Assembly: GCA_947474205.1 (NCBI GenBank)
Contig: CANJIC010000055.1
Location: 1-10,558 of the forward strand
Reading direction: 5' to 3'
DNA: 10,558 nucleotides
Source: Planctomycetaceae bacterium
Lineage (GTDB): Bacteria; Planctomycetota; Phycisphaerae; Phycisphaerales; SM1A02
Shown here: positions 1-6,511 of the stretch, piece after piece
Numbering within the stretch: position 1 is the stretch's first letter
Layout of the letters: every line of letters starts with the position of its first letter
Notes under the pieces: generated by a model
Told to the model about the DNA's origin: nothing
The model's database searches: none
The model's input: only the letters and a program-made list of their open reading frames with translations
Program-made: the position numbers and the translations under genes

Positions 1-435
1 ACCTTGCGCGCACGCTGCTTGAAACTCTTGCAGCGTGGGCAGACGAAACTTTTTTCCGGTCTTGGCGCTAAGCCACACGCAAAAAAGTTTGGCATTTTCT
101 TCGCTCACGGAAATCGCTGGAAACCCCGCGTGGCCAAACCCGCGGTCCATGGAAATGTACGGTTTGCTTGGACGCGCAATGGCGTCGGCTTGCGCGGGTC
201 CGCTACCCGCGTCGCGCGAAAATACAAACGCGTCAAGCAATTCCCAAGGCACTTCTGTCTTTCCAAGCAACACGTTGGCGTGTGCGGCAGTGTTGATGGG
301 CAACAATTCAATTTCAAGCGCGGTGCCACTAATGGCGAACTTGGTTGTCAATACGACAGGATCGTTTGGCAAAGCCAAGCCGGCGCCTTGGAGAATGAAC
401 GCGCATGAAATGGCGCACATGGACAGCAATGTCAT
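1..435 (-). CDS. Secreted formylglycine-generating-enzyme (FGE-sulfatase/SUMF1) domain protein, 3' end outside window
   Basis: Reading the minus strand from the ATG at 435 gives 145 open codons to the window edge; the stop is outside. Residues 1-22 look like a signal peptide with hydrophobic core CAISCAFILQGAGLAL, so the protein is probably exported. Residues 57-145 fit the FGE-sulfatase fold: LLGKTEVPWELLDAF is the usual strand-helix segment, ARPSKPY and RGFGHAGFPAISVS match the 'P-Y-GFG-G-PAI' block common in planctomycete homologues, and CVWLSAKTGKKFRLPT followed by EF matches the family signature W-L-S-x-K-T-G-K-x-Y/F-R-L-P-T-x-x-E-W/F. The catalytic cysteines of true FGE lie further C-terminal, so sulfatase activation cannot be told from a non-catalytic C-type-lectin-like role. 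No Shine-Dalgarno is visible. An in-frame ATG at 528 would add 31 residues ahead of the signal peptide and is less likely. Confidence 0.82.
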   Translation of the reverse strand, partial: MTLLSMCAISCAFILQGAGLALPNDPVVLTTKFAISGTALEIELLPINTAAHANVLLGKTEVPWELLDAFVFSRDAGSGPAQADAIARPSKPYISMDRGFGHAGFPAISVSEENAKLFCVWLSAKTGKKFRLPTLQEFQAACAQG

Positions 436-644
436 TGAAGTATTGTGACTTGAAATGACAAGTTCAGCAACACAATAGGGACATCTGCGCCATGACCGCG
501 GCAAGCATGAATCAACCACGCACATCATTCATTACGCGTGCGCAAAAAAAACTTCCTAAGACGCAAATAACGCAAACAGATGATTGTTGGTAGAACTTGT
601 TGATACAAATATGAGGCTAGAACGCCCTGTGAGAATTCATTTTT

Positions 645-2132
645 ATGTCCACTCAATTACCCAACACAACGCACACCCATGATGCGGCTCATTCTGCCCG
701 CGCGGGCAAATTCACAATTATTGCGGCCATTGTCGCAGCCACGCTTGCAGCGTTGATCGCCTTGCGCGGACTGTCGGCGCACACCGATAATCTGTCCGCG
801 CTTGTCGCGGCGCGTCCCACATGGATTGTGGGATGCATTCCTTTCGCGGTGCTGCTGCTCTGTATCGCCATTGCGCCCATGATTTCCGCCGTGGAACATT
901 GGTGGGAGCGCAACAGCAGCAAGTTGTTGGTGAGTTGCGTTCTTGGATTGGCGGCTCTGACTTGGTTGGCCAGCCAAGTGAGTGTGGAGGCTGCGGCGAC
1001 CGCGGCAAAGCATGGGCTGGATGAATATGTTCCATTTATTATTTTGCTCTTCAGTTTGTTTGTGATCGCTGGCGGCATTTCCATTGGAGGCAGCTTCTCG
1101 GCAACTCCAAAAATGAACACGCTTATTCTTGCCGCGGGCGCGGTGTTGGCAAACCTGCTTGGCACCACCGGCGCAAGCATGTTGTTAATTCGTCCGCTGC
1201 TTAAAGCCAATTCGCACCGCTCGTGCCGCGCGCCCATTGTGGTGTTCTTTATTTTTGTGGTGAGCAATTGCGGCGGCTTGCTGCTGCCCATTGGCGACCC
1301 ACCGCTGTTCCTTGGCTATTTGCGCGGCGTGCCATTTGAGTGGACATTGACTATGTGGAAGCCGTGGCTATTTGTGAATACCGCTATTTTACTTGTGTTT
1401 TACGTGATTGATCTGCGTGGATGGAAACAAGAGGGATTTCATCAGCACCGTGAAAGTTTAACCCAGAGTCACGGCATCACAATACATGGACAAAGCAACG
1501 CCATTCTGCTTGTGCTTGCGGTGATTTCAGTTGCTGTGATCGCGCCAGGAAAACCACTGCCCATCTTTGGAGTCATGGCTCCCAACTTGTTGCGCGAAGC
1601 GGTTCTACTTGCGTTGACCGGCTTCAGCCTGATGGCCACACCCATGGGCGTTCGCAAGTTGCAAGGATTTTCGTTCACCCCCATTGGCGAAGTCGCCGCC
1701 ATCTTCTCGGGATTATTTCTTGCCATGCAAATTCCAATGGCGGTCTTAAGCACCAATGGCGGCGAACTTGGAATCAACTCGCCGCTTTCATTTTTCTGGA
1801 TCACGGGCGCGCTTTCAAGTGTGCTTGACAATGCGCCAACGTATGTGGTGTTCTTGGAGGTGGCCAATACGCTGACGCCTCAGCAGGTTGGCGCGGGAAT
1901 TTTACCGCTGACTGGCGGCGAGTTTGTGCGGCATGATCTTCTGACCGCCATTTCATGTGGCGCCGTGTTCATGGGCGCCATGACCTACATAGGCAATGGA
2001 CCCAACCTCATGGTGCGCGCCATCGCCGCCAAAGAAGGCGTGAATATGCCGTCATTTGGGGGATACATTGTGTGGGCGTGCTGCGTGTTGCTGCCTATTT
2101 TGGCGGCGGCAAGCTTTCTATTTCTGCGTTAA
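645..2132 (+). CDS. Sodium:proton antiporter / citrate-transporter superfamily membrane protein (NhaD/ArsB-like)
   Basis: This 495-residue polytopic inner-membrane protein has about a dozen hydrophobic stretches, for example residues 22-42, 60-82, 94-112, 128-146, 158-178, 196-216, 240-256, 284-302, 318-332, 346-368, 430-450 and 472-494. Diagnostic blocks of the ion-transporter superfamily are visible: EYVPFIILLFSLFVIAGGI (127-145), GTTGASMLLIRPLL (173-186), SNCGGLLLPIGDPPLFLGYL (207-226), SSVLDNAPTYVVF (391-403) and YIGNGPNLMVRAIAAKEGV (448-466). The duplicated 'NxGG..P.GDPP' and 'DNAP..GN.PN' blocks correspond to the two re-entrant substrate-binding regions of this superfamily. It probably exchanges sodium for protons or imports a carboxylate; sequence reading alone cannot decide. 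The N-terminus is His-rich (TTHTHDAAH). It stands alone, diverging from the FGE-like gene and ending 18 bp before the convergent lipoprotein gene. The ribosome binding site is weak. Confidence 0.88.
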   Translation: MSTQLPNTTHTHDAAHSARAGKFTIIAAIVAATLAALIALRGLSAHTDNLSALVAARPTWIVGCIPFAVLLLCIAIAPMISAVEHWWERNSSKLLVSCVLGLAALTWLASQVSVEAAATAAKHGLDEYVPFIILLFSLFVIAGGISIGGSFSATPKMNTLILAAGAVLANLLGTTGASMLLIRPLLKANSHRSCRAPIVVFFIFVVSNCGGLLLPIGDPPLFLGYLRGVPFEWTLTMWKPWLFVNTAILLVFYVIDLRGWKQEGFHQHRESLTQSHGITIHGQSNAILLVLAVISVAVIAPGKPLPIFGVMAPNLLREAVLLALTGFSLMATPMGVRKLQGFSFTPIGEVAAIFSGLFLAMQIPMAVLSTNGGELGINSPLSFFWITGALSSVLDNAPTYVVFLEVANTLTPQQVGAGILPLTGGEFVRHDLLTAISCGAVFMGAMTYIGNGPNLMVRAIAAKEGVNMPSFGGYIVWACCVLLPILAAASFLFLR

Positions 2133-2150
2133 AGCGCCGCAATTGCAAGA

Positions 2151-3032
2151 TTAGGGCGCGGTGGATTTCGAAGTTGTATCCGTCTTGGTTGACTGCGTGG
2201 TCGGCTTGGTCTTGACTGGCTTGCTGTCCGCGATTGGCTCAACAGTTTCCTTCTTTGGCTCACCATCTGTCGCCGCATCCTCATCGCGCTTCATCATGGA
2301 GTAGATAATGGATTGCGCCACAACGCTCTCGCCAATCAATCGACCCACGCGCGCGCTGGCTGCGTCAAGATTTCGGATTGAACCTTGATTGAGATCTCGT
2401 TCGAAATCTTTCAACGCGTTCTCAATTGCCAACATCATGCTTGCCACCACGGACCATTCATCGCGCGTGTCGGGCCAATATTTACTGGAGCGCACCAACT
2501 CAACTGGAATACGAATTCGCCAACCTTGCGCTGTCTCAATAAGCGTGAGCGCGCCCGAGAAAATTGGCTGGCCTTCATAGCTCAGCGCGGCGCTGCCATC
2601 GCCAAGATCTGTTGTGCTTAGAAGCGCTCGTTGCGCCACCAACCACGCGCCAGGATTAGCGATGGCGGCAAGGGCCATATCTCGAATAGAGGCTTTTTTG
2701 CCTTTCCCAAGCACGGATTTCAATTCCTTATCCACTTGCGTTGGAAAGCGCTCGCGCAACTGCGCGGCCACACGAAATAATCGCGCCAGCATGTCGCCAG
2801 TCTTGGCCTTCACCTCCAGAATAGCGCTGGCCTCTGTCACGCCATCATCAAAGGTGACATCGCGCGCGGGTATTTCCAGTAACGTGGGTAAATACTGCGC
2901 CTGATTTTTGGTGACCATTTCCGTGGCCGCGTCCAACATGTCCTCCGGAGTGCTGGTGTTGTATTTTGGTTTCTTGCAACCCAGCGTGGCCGCCAAAACA
3001 CACATCACAATTGGAATATGAAATTGACGCAC
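2151..3032 (-). CDS. Putative lipoprotein of unknown function with Lys/Thr/Ser/Pro-rich tail
   Basis: The predicted 293-residue protein starts at a GTG (3032), and its first 19 residues form a lipoprotein signal ending in LAATLGC, so Cys19 should be lipidated. Starting at the ATG nine codons later would leave too short a signal, which favours the GTG. Residues 25-240 look mostly helical (MLDAATEMVTKNQAQYLPTL, then a stretch of charged helices), with a short beta segment around 168-195 (AALSYEGQPIFSGALTLIET). This could be a module that binds a partner or a surface, but I recognise no named family. Residues 255-293 form a low-complexity tail rich in Lys, Thr, Ser and Pro, probably disordered. 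The gene diverges from thiS with a 42-bp spacer and no Shine-Dalgarno is visible. Function unknown. Confidence 0.8.
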   Translation of the reverse strand: MRQFHIPIVMCVLAATLGCKKPKYNTSTPEDMLDAATEMVTKNQAQYLPTLLEIPARDVTFDDGVTEASAILEVKAKTGDMLARLFRVAAQLRERFPTQVDKELKSVLGKGKKASIRDMALAAIANPGAWLVAQRALLSTTDLGDGSAALSYEGQPIFSGALTLIETAQGWRIRIPVELVRSSKYWPDTRDEWSVVASMMLAIENALKDFERDLNQGSIRNLDAASARVGRLIGESVVAQSIIYSMMKRDEDAATDGEPKKETVEPIADSKPVKTKPTTQSTKTDTTSKSTAP

Positions 3033-3074
3033 GCGCCAAGTCTAGCCACGAAACTTGCACTACTATTTGAATTC

Positions 3075-3290
3075 ATGGACCAAACCCAGATTCAATTGCA
3101 AGTGAATGGCGAATCACATTTGTATAACGATGGCAGCACTGTCACGCAGTTGTTGGCGCATCTTGGGCGCGCCAATATTCCATGCGCCGTGGAAGTGAAT
3201 GAGCAACTTGTTCCTAAATCCAAGCACGCGCTGCACCAGTTGCGCCAGGGCGACCGCGTGGAACTTGTCACCCTGGTTGGAGGCGGCTGA
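3075..3290 (+). CDS. thiS: Sulfur carrier protein ThiS
   Basis: ThiS is a small ubiquitin-like protein whose C-terminal glycine is adenylated and thiocarboxylated and then donates sulfur to ThiG for the thiazole ring of thiamine. The 71-residue product shows IQLQVNGESHLYNDGSTVTQ (beta-grasp start), HLGRANIPCAVEVNEQLVPK, LRQGDRVELVTLVGGG and the obligatory Gly-Gly terminus, here with three glycines. The ATG at 3075 gives the normal family length of about 65-70 residues; the frame is open back to an ATG at 3018, which would add 19 residues and is rejected. No Shine-Dalgarno precedes 3075. A weak TACTAT at 3061-3066 would place transcription start almost at the ATG, so a leaderless message is possible but unproven. 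The 42-bp upstream gap has no room for a TPP riboswitch. Confidence 0.92.
   Translation: MDQTQIQLQVNGESHLYNDGSTVTQLLAHLGRANIPCAVEVNEQLVPKSKHALHQLRQGDRVELVTLVGGG
3279..3283 (+). promoter_or_regulatory. thiG ribosome binding site embedded in the ThiS glycine codons
   Basis: GGAGG lies ten bases before the thiG ATG at 3294 and consists of the GGA-GG part of the GGA GGC GGC codons that encode the functional C-terminal glycines of ThiS. It is one of the few strong Shine-Dalgarno sites in the window and implies coupled translation of the two proteins. Confidence 0.75.
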
Positions 3291-3293
3291 ATC

Positions 3294-4139
3294 ATGGACG
3301 ATCTGATTCCACCGCCGCTACGTGTTGGAAGTTTTTTGCTGCGCTCACGGCTTGTGGTTGGCACTGGAAAATACAAGGACGTTGAACAAATGCGCCTTGC
3401 GCTTGCGGCCAGTCGCGCCGACGCAATTACCGTGGCCGTGCGCCGCGAGCGCTTGTATGACAAGCAAGGTCGCTCGCTTCTTGACGCGTTGCCGCTTGAT
3501 GAATTGACCATTTTGCCCAATACCGCTGGCTGTTTCACCGCGGCGGATGCCGTGCGCGTGGCGCGACTTGGCCGTGAACTTTTGGAGCAACTTGGAAATG
3601 CTGGACAGCGCTGGGTGAAACTTGAAGTGCTGGGCGACAAGGCCACGCTGTTGCCTGATCCCGTTGGCACCATTGAAGCGTGCGCGGAATTGGTGAAGGA
3701 TGGTTTTGAAGTTCTGTGCTACAGCAGCGACGACCCAATTGCCGCCGTGCGATTGCGCGACGCGGGCGCGACCAGCGTTATGCCCGCTGGAAGTCCAATT
3801 GGTTCCGGCCGCGGCATCGCCAATCGCGAGGCCATAATGATTTTGATTGACTTGTTAAAAAATCCAGCGCATGGTGGACGCGCGGATTATCCAGTGATTG
3901 TTGACGCGGGCGTTGGCACACCAAGCGATGTCACGCTGGCCATGGAGCTTGGCGCCGACGGCGTGTTACTGAACACTGGCATTGCGCACGCGGCGGATCC
4001 AGTTCACATGGCGCACGCCATGCGCCTGGCTTTGGAGGCCGGCTACTTTGGCTACAAATCAGGCAGAATTGCGCGCAAATTGCTGGGCACCGCCAGTAGT
4101 CCTTGGTCAGGAACGTTCACGCATATTCCGGGCGAGTGA
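3294..4139 (+). CDS. thiG: Thiazole synthase ThiG
   Basis: ThiG condenses 1-deoxy-D-xylulose 5-phosphate, dehydroglycine and sulfur from the ThiS thiocarboxylate into the thiazole phosphate of thiamine. The cytoplasmic 281-residue TIM barrel shows all main signatures: [12 protein letters not shown] (18-29), TVAVRRERL (46-54), [20 protein letters not shown] (74-93), [17 protein letters not shown] (107-123) with the Schiff-base lysine at K109, [43 protein letters not shown] and [17 protein letters not shown]. Small departures from the commonest sequence are TVAVRR for TVALRR and [10 protein letters not shown] for MPLGSPIGSG. It starts three bases after the thiS stop, with the Shine-Dalgarno inside thiS, so the two form one operon. 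No other thi genes are nearby. It converges on the aminotransferase gene with 19 bp between stops. Confidence 0.95.
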   Translation: MDDLIPPPLRVGSFLLRSRLVVGTGKYKDVEQMRLALAASRADAITVAVRRERLYDKQGRSLLDALPLDELTILPNTAGCFTAADAVRVARLGRELLEQLGNAGQRWVKLEVLGDKATLLPDPVGTIEACAELVKDGFEVLCYSSDDPIAAVRLRDAGATSVMPAGSPIGSGRGIANREAIMILIDLLKNPAHGGRADYPVIVDAGVGTPSDVTLAMELGADGVLLNTGIAHAADPVHMAHAMRLALEAGYFGYKSGRIARKLLGTASSPWSGTFTHIPGE

Positions 4140-4162
4140 TTGGGCGCACATGCGCGCGTCAC
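4136..4162. other. Near-palindromic hairpin between convergent thiG and aminotransferase genes
   Basis: GCGC (4144-4147), a four-base loop ACAT and GCGC (4152-4155) are flanked by GTGA (4136-4139) and TCAC (4159-4162), separated by an asymmetric internal loop. The structure can form in either transcript and covers both stop codons. There is no T-run on either side, so it is not a standard intrinsic terminator; it could act as a weak bidirectional 3'-end structure. Local sequence is rich in GCGC, so chance is possible. Confidence 0.25.
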
Positions 4163-5310
4163 TTGCTCATGAGTTCGCGCAAAATACCAAGACCTTCCGC
4201 AAGTTTGGGGCGCCCCGCGGCGAAACTTAATCGAAAGTGCGTGTCGCGATGGCTGAAGACAGAGCCAGGAATAATCAACACGCGCTTGGCGATGGCTTGC
4301 TCCACAAAGTGCGACGCGCTTAGATTTAATTGTGGCGGCACTTCAACAAACGCGTAGAAGGCGCCGCCTGGACGCGCGACATTAGCCACGCCAGAAAATG
4401 CGTCAAGCACCATTTGTCTTCGCCCCTCATATTCTTTCAGCACGCTGGACAGGTCCTCTTGAAAAGATGGAACCACTCCCCATTGCAGCGGCGAAGGCGC
4501 GCACACGAATGTGCTTTGCTGCAACTTGGCCATTTCTTGAATCAGCGGCGTTGGCCCGGCGGCGTATCCAAGTCGCCAACCCGTGCACCCGTGGGTTTTT
4601 CCAAAACCGCGAATAATCAGGCAATTGTTGCTGATTCTGCCAGGCGACGGGCACAACCCATTTTCGCGCGCGTCGTTGAAACAGAACTCATCGTAAATTT
4701 CATCGGAGATCAGCAGCACGCCGCGGCGCTCACACAACTGCACAAGCTCCGCAATTTCCTTGGCCGTCAACACCGTGCCGCATGGATTGCTTGGACTGTT
4801 CAACAACACAGCCTTGGTGCGCTCGGTGATGAGCGGCTCAACACGCGCGGCGGTCATGCGGAAATCTGGATAGGTGTCGCACAAGACGCAGTGCGCGCTG
4901 AGCAACTTTCCAACTTGCGGATACATGACAAAATATGGATCGGGCGAAATAAATTCGTCGCCAGCATCAAGCAGCGACATCAACGCCAAAAGAATTCCAC
5001 CACTGGTTCCGCTGGTGATGACGGCGGAAAGATTTTCATTGGTGGTGGACCACCCCGCTCCGAAATCATGTTCAAGACGTTGGCGAACCGCCGCAAGCAA
5101 TTGCGGAATTCCCTGGGTCACGGTGTAGCCGTTTTTATTTTCACGAATAGCCGCAATGGCGGCTTCTTTCATGGCCTCGGACACGGGAAAATCCGGCTGA
5201 CCAATGGACAAATTGATCGGGTCCTGCATTTTCGTTCCAAGGTCAAAAACCTTGCGAATGCCCGAAGAATCAATGGAACGACTTCGAACTGATAGAAGTC
5301 GTTCAATCAT
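4159..5310 (-). CDS. Class I/II pyridoxal-phosphate aminotransferase (aspartate-aminotransferase-like)
   Basis: This 383-residue cytoplasmic enzyme transfers amino groups between an amino acid and a 2-oxo acid through PLP. Fold type I landmarks appear in order: INLSIGQPDFP (32-42), GYTVTQGIPQL (61-71), ITSGTSGGI (98-106, phosphate loop), PDPYFVMY (123-130), LLNSPSNPCGT (169-179) with the cofactor-contacting Asn175, ISDEIYDEF (201-209) with Asp203 and Tyr206, GFGKTHGCTGWRLGY (235-249) with the Schiff-base lysine K238 and phosphate-binding R246, and FRLSFA (359-364) with the carboxylate-binding R360. The family includes aspartate, aromatic and N-acetyl-diaminopimelate aminotransferases, and the substrate cannot be read from these motifs. 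It is the last gene of the leftward run, 32 bp after the small basic protein gene. Only a weak GCGAG precedes the ATG. Confidence 0.92.
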   Translation of the reverse strand: MIERLLSVRSRSIDSSGIRKVFDLGTKMQDPINLSIGQPDFPVSEAMKEAAIAAIRENKNGYTVTQGIPQLLAAVRQRLEHDFGAGWSTTNENLSAVITSGTSGGILLALMSLLDAGDEFISPDPYFVMYPQVGKLLSAHCVLCDTYPDFRMTAARVEPLITERTKAVLLNSPSNPCGTVLTAKEIAELVQLCERRGVLLISDEIYDEFCFNDARENGLCPSPGRISNNCLIIRGFGKTHGCTGWRLGYAAGPTPLIQEMAKLQQSTFVCAPSPLQWGVVPSFQEDLSSVLKEYEGRRQMVLDAFSGVANVARPGGAFYAFVEVPPQLNLSASHFVEQAIAKRVLIIPGSVFSHRDTHFRLSFAAGRPKLAEGLGILRELMSK

Positions 5311-5342
5311 GGTTTAACTCGCTACAGCGTGAACTTGACGGA

Positions 5343-5666
5343 TCACTTCTTGGCGGCAGGTTTAGCTGCGGCTGCGGCTGGTTTGGCGGCACCCGCTGCA
5401 GGTTTAGCACCCGCTGCAGGCTTGGCTCCAGCGGCTCCAGCAGCTCCAGCAACCGCGCCTTCAGCACCAGGAACTGCTTCCTTCTTCGGCTTCTTGCTTA
5501 CGGCTGCTTTGATGGATCGAACCTTCACTGTTCCAAGCACGGACTTGGTCGCAATGTCGAATCGTCCCTCTAAGGTGAGCCGCTCGATTCGCTCCGCGCG
5601 AGTGAGCACGTTGCGATGTTGATTCAATGCGCCGGACTTGGTTTTTAAACTTGGATGAATGCTCAT
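5343..5666 (-). CDS. PVC-superphylum small basic protein with Ala/Lys/Pro-rich tail
   Basis: The N-terminal half of this 107-residue protein, residues 1-53, contains MSIHPSLKTKSGALNQHRNV and LTRAERIERLTLEGRF, then SVLGTVKVRSIK. This matches my memory of the short, strongly basic protein conserved in planctomycetes, verrucomicrobia and chlamydiae (the TIGR04137-type family), thought to bind nucleic acid and perhaps the ribosome. That role is inferred from family knowledge, not shown here. Residues 56-107 are a lineage-type extension: a Lys cluster (SKKPKKE) and then an Ala/Gly stretch with repeats of GAKPAA-like units ending AAKPAAKK, resembling histone H1-like tails. The DNA for the tail contains an 18-bp tandem duplication (5389-5424). 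The start ATG at 5666 has the Shine-Dalgarno GGAAG eight bases upstream. The leader has unusual interleaved inverted repeats. Confidence 0.85.
   Translation of the reverse strand: MSIHPSLKTKSGALNQHRNVLTRAERIERLTLEGRFDIATKSVLGTVKVRSIKAAVSKKPKKEAVPGAEGAVAGAAGAAGAKPAAGAKPAAGAAKPAAAAAKPAAKK
5389..5424 (-). repeat. 18-bp direct tandem repeat coding for GAKPAA-type units
   Basis: The plus-strand unit GCACCCGCTGCAGGTTTA at 5389-5406 is followed by a near copy starting GCACCCGCTGCAGGCTT at 5407. It encodes the hexapeptide repeat of the small basic protein tail, with degenerate further copies on both sides. It is probably a site of slippage-driven length change. Confidence 0.7.
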
Positions 5667-5674
5667 GTCAGAAA

Positions 5675-5735
5675 CTTCCGATGTCGTTCAAGTGTTAAGA
5701 CTTCCGCGGCACTGAACGACGACGATCAGCGGAAG
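5675..5735 (-). promoter_or_regulatory. Candidate structured mRNA leader: interleaved hairpins with anti-Shine-Dalgarno arm
   Basis: In transcript orientation, CUUCCGC (5735-5729) forms the last codons of the upstream membrane-protein gene. It can pair perfectly with GCGGAAG (5707-5701), or over six bases with the Shine-Dalgarno region CGGAAG (5680-5675) of the small basic protein gene. A second stem pairs GUCGUUCAGUG (5720-5710) with CACUUGAACGAC (5694-5683): eleven base pairs with one bulged U. The arms are interleaved (A, B, A', B'), which is the topology of an H-type pseudoknot or of alternative folds. No T-run follows, so it is not a simple terminator. Function as a translational switch is my inference. 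Confidence 0.4.
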
Positions 5736-6505
5736 AGTTCAAGATAGGCGTCCGAAAAATCCTTGTTGCCTTTTTTCTGGGCTTTCCAAAGAAGCCCAAC
5801 CGACTTTACTTTTGCGAGAAGTTCTTGTCCATCTTTCGTTTGTAGAGCCGAAGCGGATCTTAAACCTGGAGTGACAATGATTTTTCGCAGTTTGGCATTA
5901 TTATCTAAAACCAAGTTGGCGGCAAGCCCCTCGGCCCTACAAAATGCCAACATGCCCTCCGCCTGATCCGGGGATGGTCGGGCTAAAGTGAGGTAATTCA
6001 CGCCTTTTTCGCGGGGATCCTCATTGGAAGCAGGCTCAGGCTCGGGCTTGGAATCGCCCTTGGCGCCGGACTTGGAATTATTTTGGGTGTTGGATTTCGC
6101 CACAGTCACGCTATTGACTGAGGAAGTTGCCGACGTAGAGGGAAACCCTTTCTGTGGAGTGACCGACACCGATGATGCGTCTTGCTTCAATGGGTCATTG
6201 ACTGCGCGCGCCAAAGTTCGGGCGTTGTCATCGGAGACTTTTGCGGAAAATCCCTCGGAGAATCCAGCGGCTCGGCCTCGACCAACTCCAAACGCATACG
6301 ACAACGCGGCAAGTCCAAGCACGGCAATTGCAAGCAGCCATAAAAATCCAACGGGCACTCGGACTGAACGCGCGGCTTCGTTGCCTAAAAGTGAAACGCT
6401 TGGAGTATTTCCGCCAGACAATCCGCTGGAACCACCGGAAATGGATCCGCGGCCACCGCTCTTGGTGAGTTCATATAAAGTTGGTGCTCCGCGTCGTCTC
6501 ATCAT
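5726..6505 (-). CDS. Single-pass membrane protein with possible SPOR-like C-terminal domain
   Basis: The predicted 259-residue protein has four parts. Residues 1-48 are a cytoplasmic N-terminus beginning MMRRRGAPTLYELTKSGGRG, with Gly/Ser-rich sequence. Residues 50-72 form one transmembrane helix (VPVGFLWLLAIAVLGLAALS). Residues 85-165 are a Ser/Thr/Lys/Pro-rich linker. Residues 166-259 form a compact domain with beta-alpha-beta features: VNYLTLARPSP, then QAEGMLAFCRAEGLAANLVL, then RKIIVTPGL. The layout (short cytoplasmic part, one helix, disordered linker, small alpha/beta domain) resembles SPOR proteins that bind denuded peptidoglycan at division sites, but the match is structural analogy only. 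The start lies six bases after the acpS stop, and GATAGG at the acpS end may serve as its ribosome binding site. The last codons contribute an arm to the leader structure of the next gene. Confidence 0.75.
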   Translation of the reverse strand: MMRRRGAPTLYELTKSGGRGSISGGSSGLSGGNTPSVSLLGNEAARSVRVPVGFLWLLAIAVLGLAALSYAFGVGRGRAAGFSEGFSAKVSDDNARTLARAVNDPLKQDASSVSVTPQKGFPSTSATSSVNSVTVAKSNTQNNSKSGAKGDSKPEPEPASNEDPREKGVNYLTLARPSPDQAEGMLAFCRAEGLAANLVLDNNAKLRKIIVTPGLRSASALQTKDGQELLAKVKSVGLLWKAQKKGNKDFSDAYLELFR

Positions 6506-6511
6506 GTCAGT

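Noticed and set aside
4..448. Plus-strand open frames of 134 and 137 codons at the left edge
   Set aside because: They are antisense to the minus-strand FGE-like gene, whose translation matches a known domain signature; the plus-strand products have no family character.
436..528. Upstream ATG at 528 adding 31 residues, including RCPYC, to the FGE-like protein
   Set aside because: The extension would place the signal peptide internally; the ATG at 435 starts directly at it. RCPYC alone is not enough for a zinc site.
587..615. Sigma70-like promoter TTGGTA, 17 bp, TATGAG before the transporter gene
   Set aside because: Each box matches only four of six consensus bases and the important last T of the -10 box is missing; too weak to list.
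2134..2159. GCGCC...GGCGC inverted repeat between the transporter and lipoprotein stops
   Set aside because: Only five pairs around a 16-base loop and no T-run; expected by chance in GCGC-rich sequence.
4330..5292. 320-codon plus-strand open frame
   Set aside because: Lies wholly antisense to the aminotransferase gene, which has all PLP motifs; the antisense product is rich in Arg, His and Gln with no domain.
5683..5735. Intrinsic transcription terminator after the membrane-protein gene
   Set aside because: Stems exist but are not followed by a T-run, and the next gene's ribosome binding site follows at once; a translational role is more plausible.
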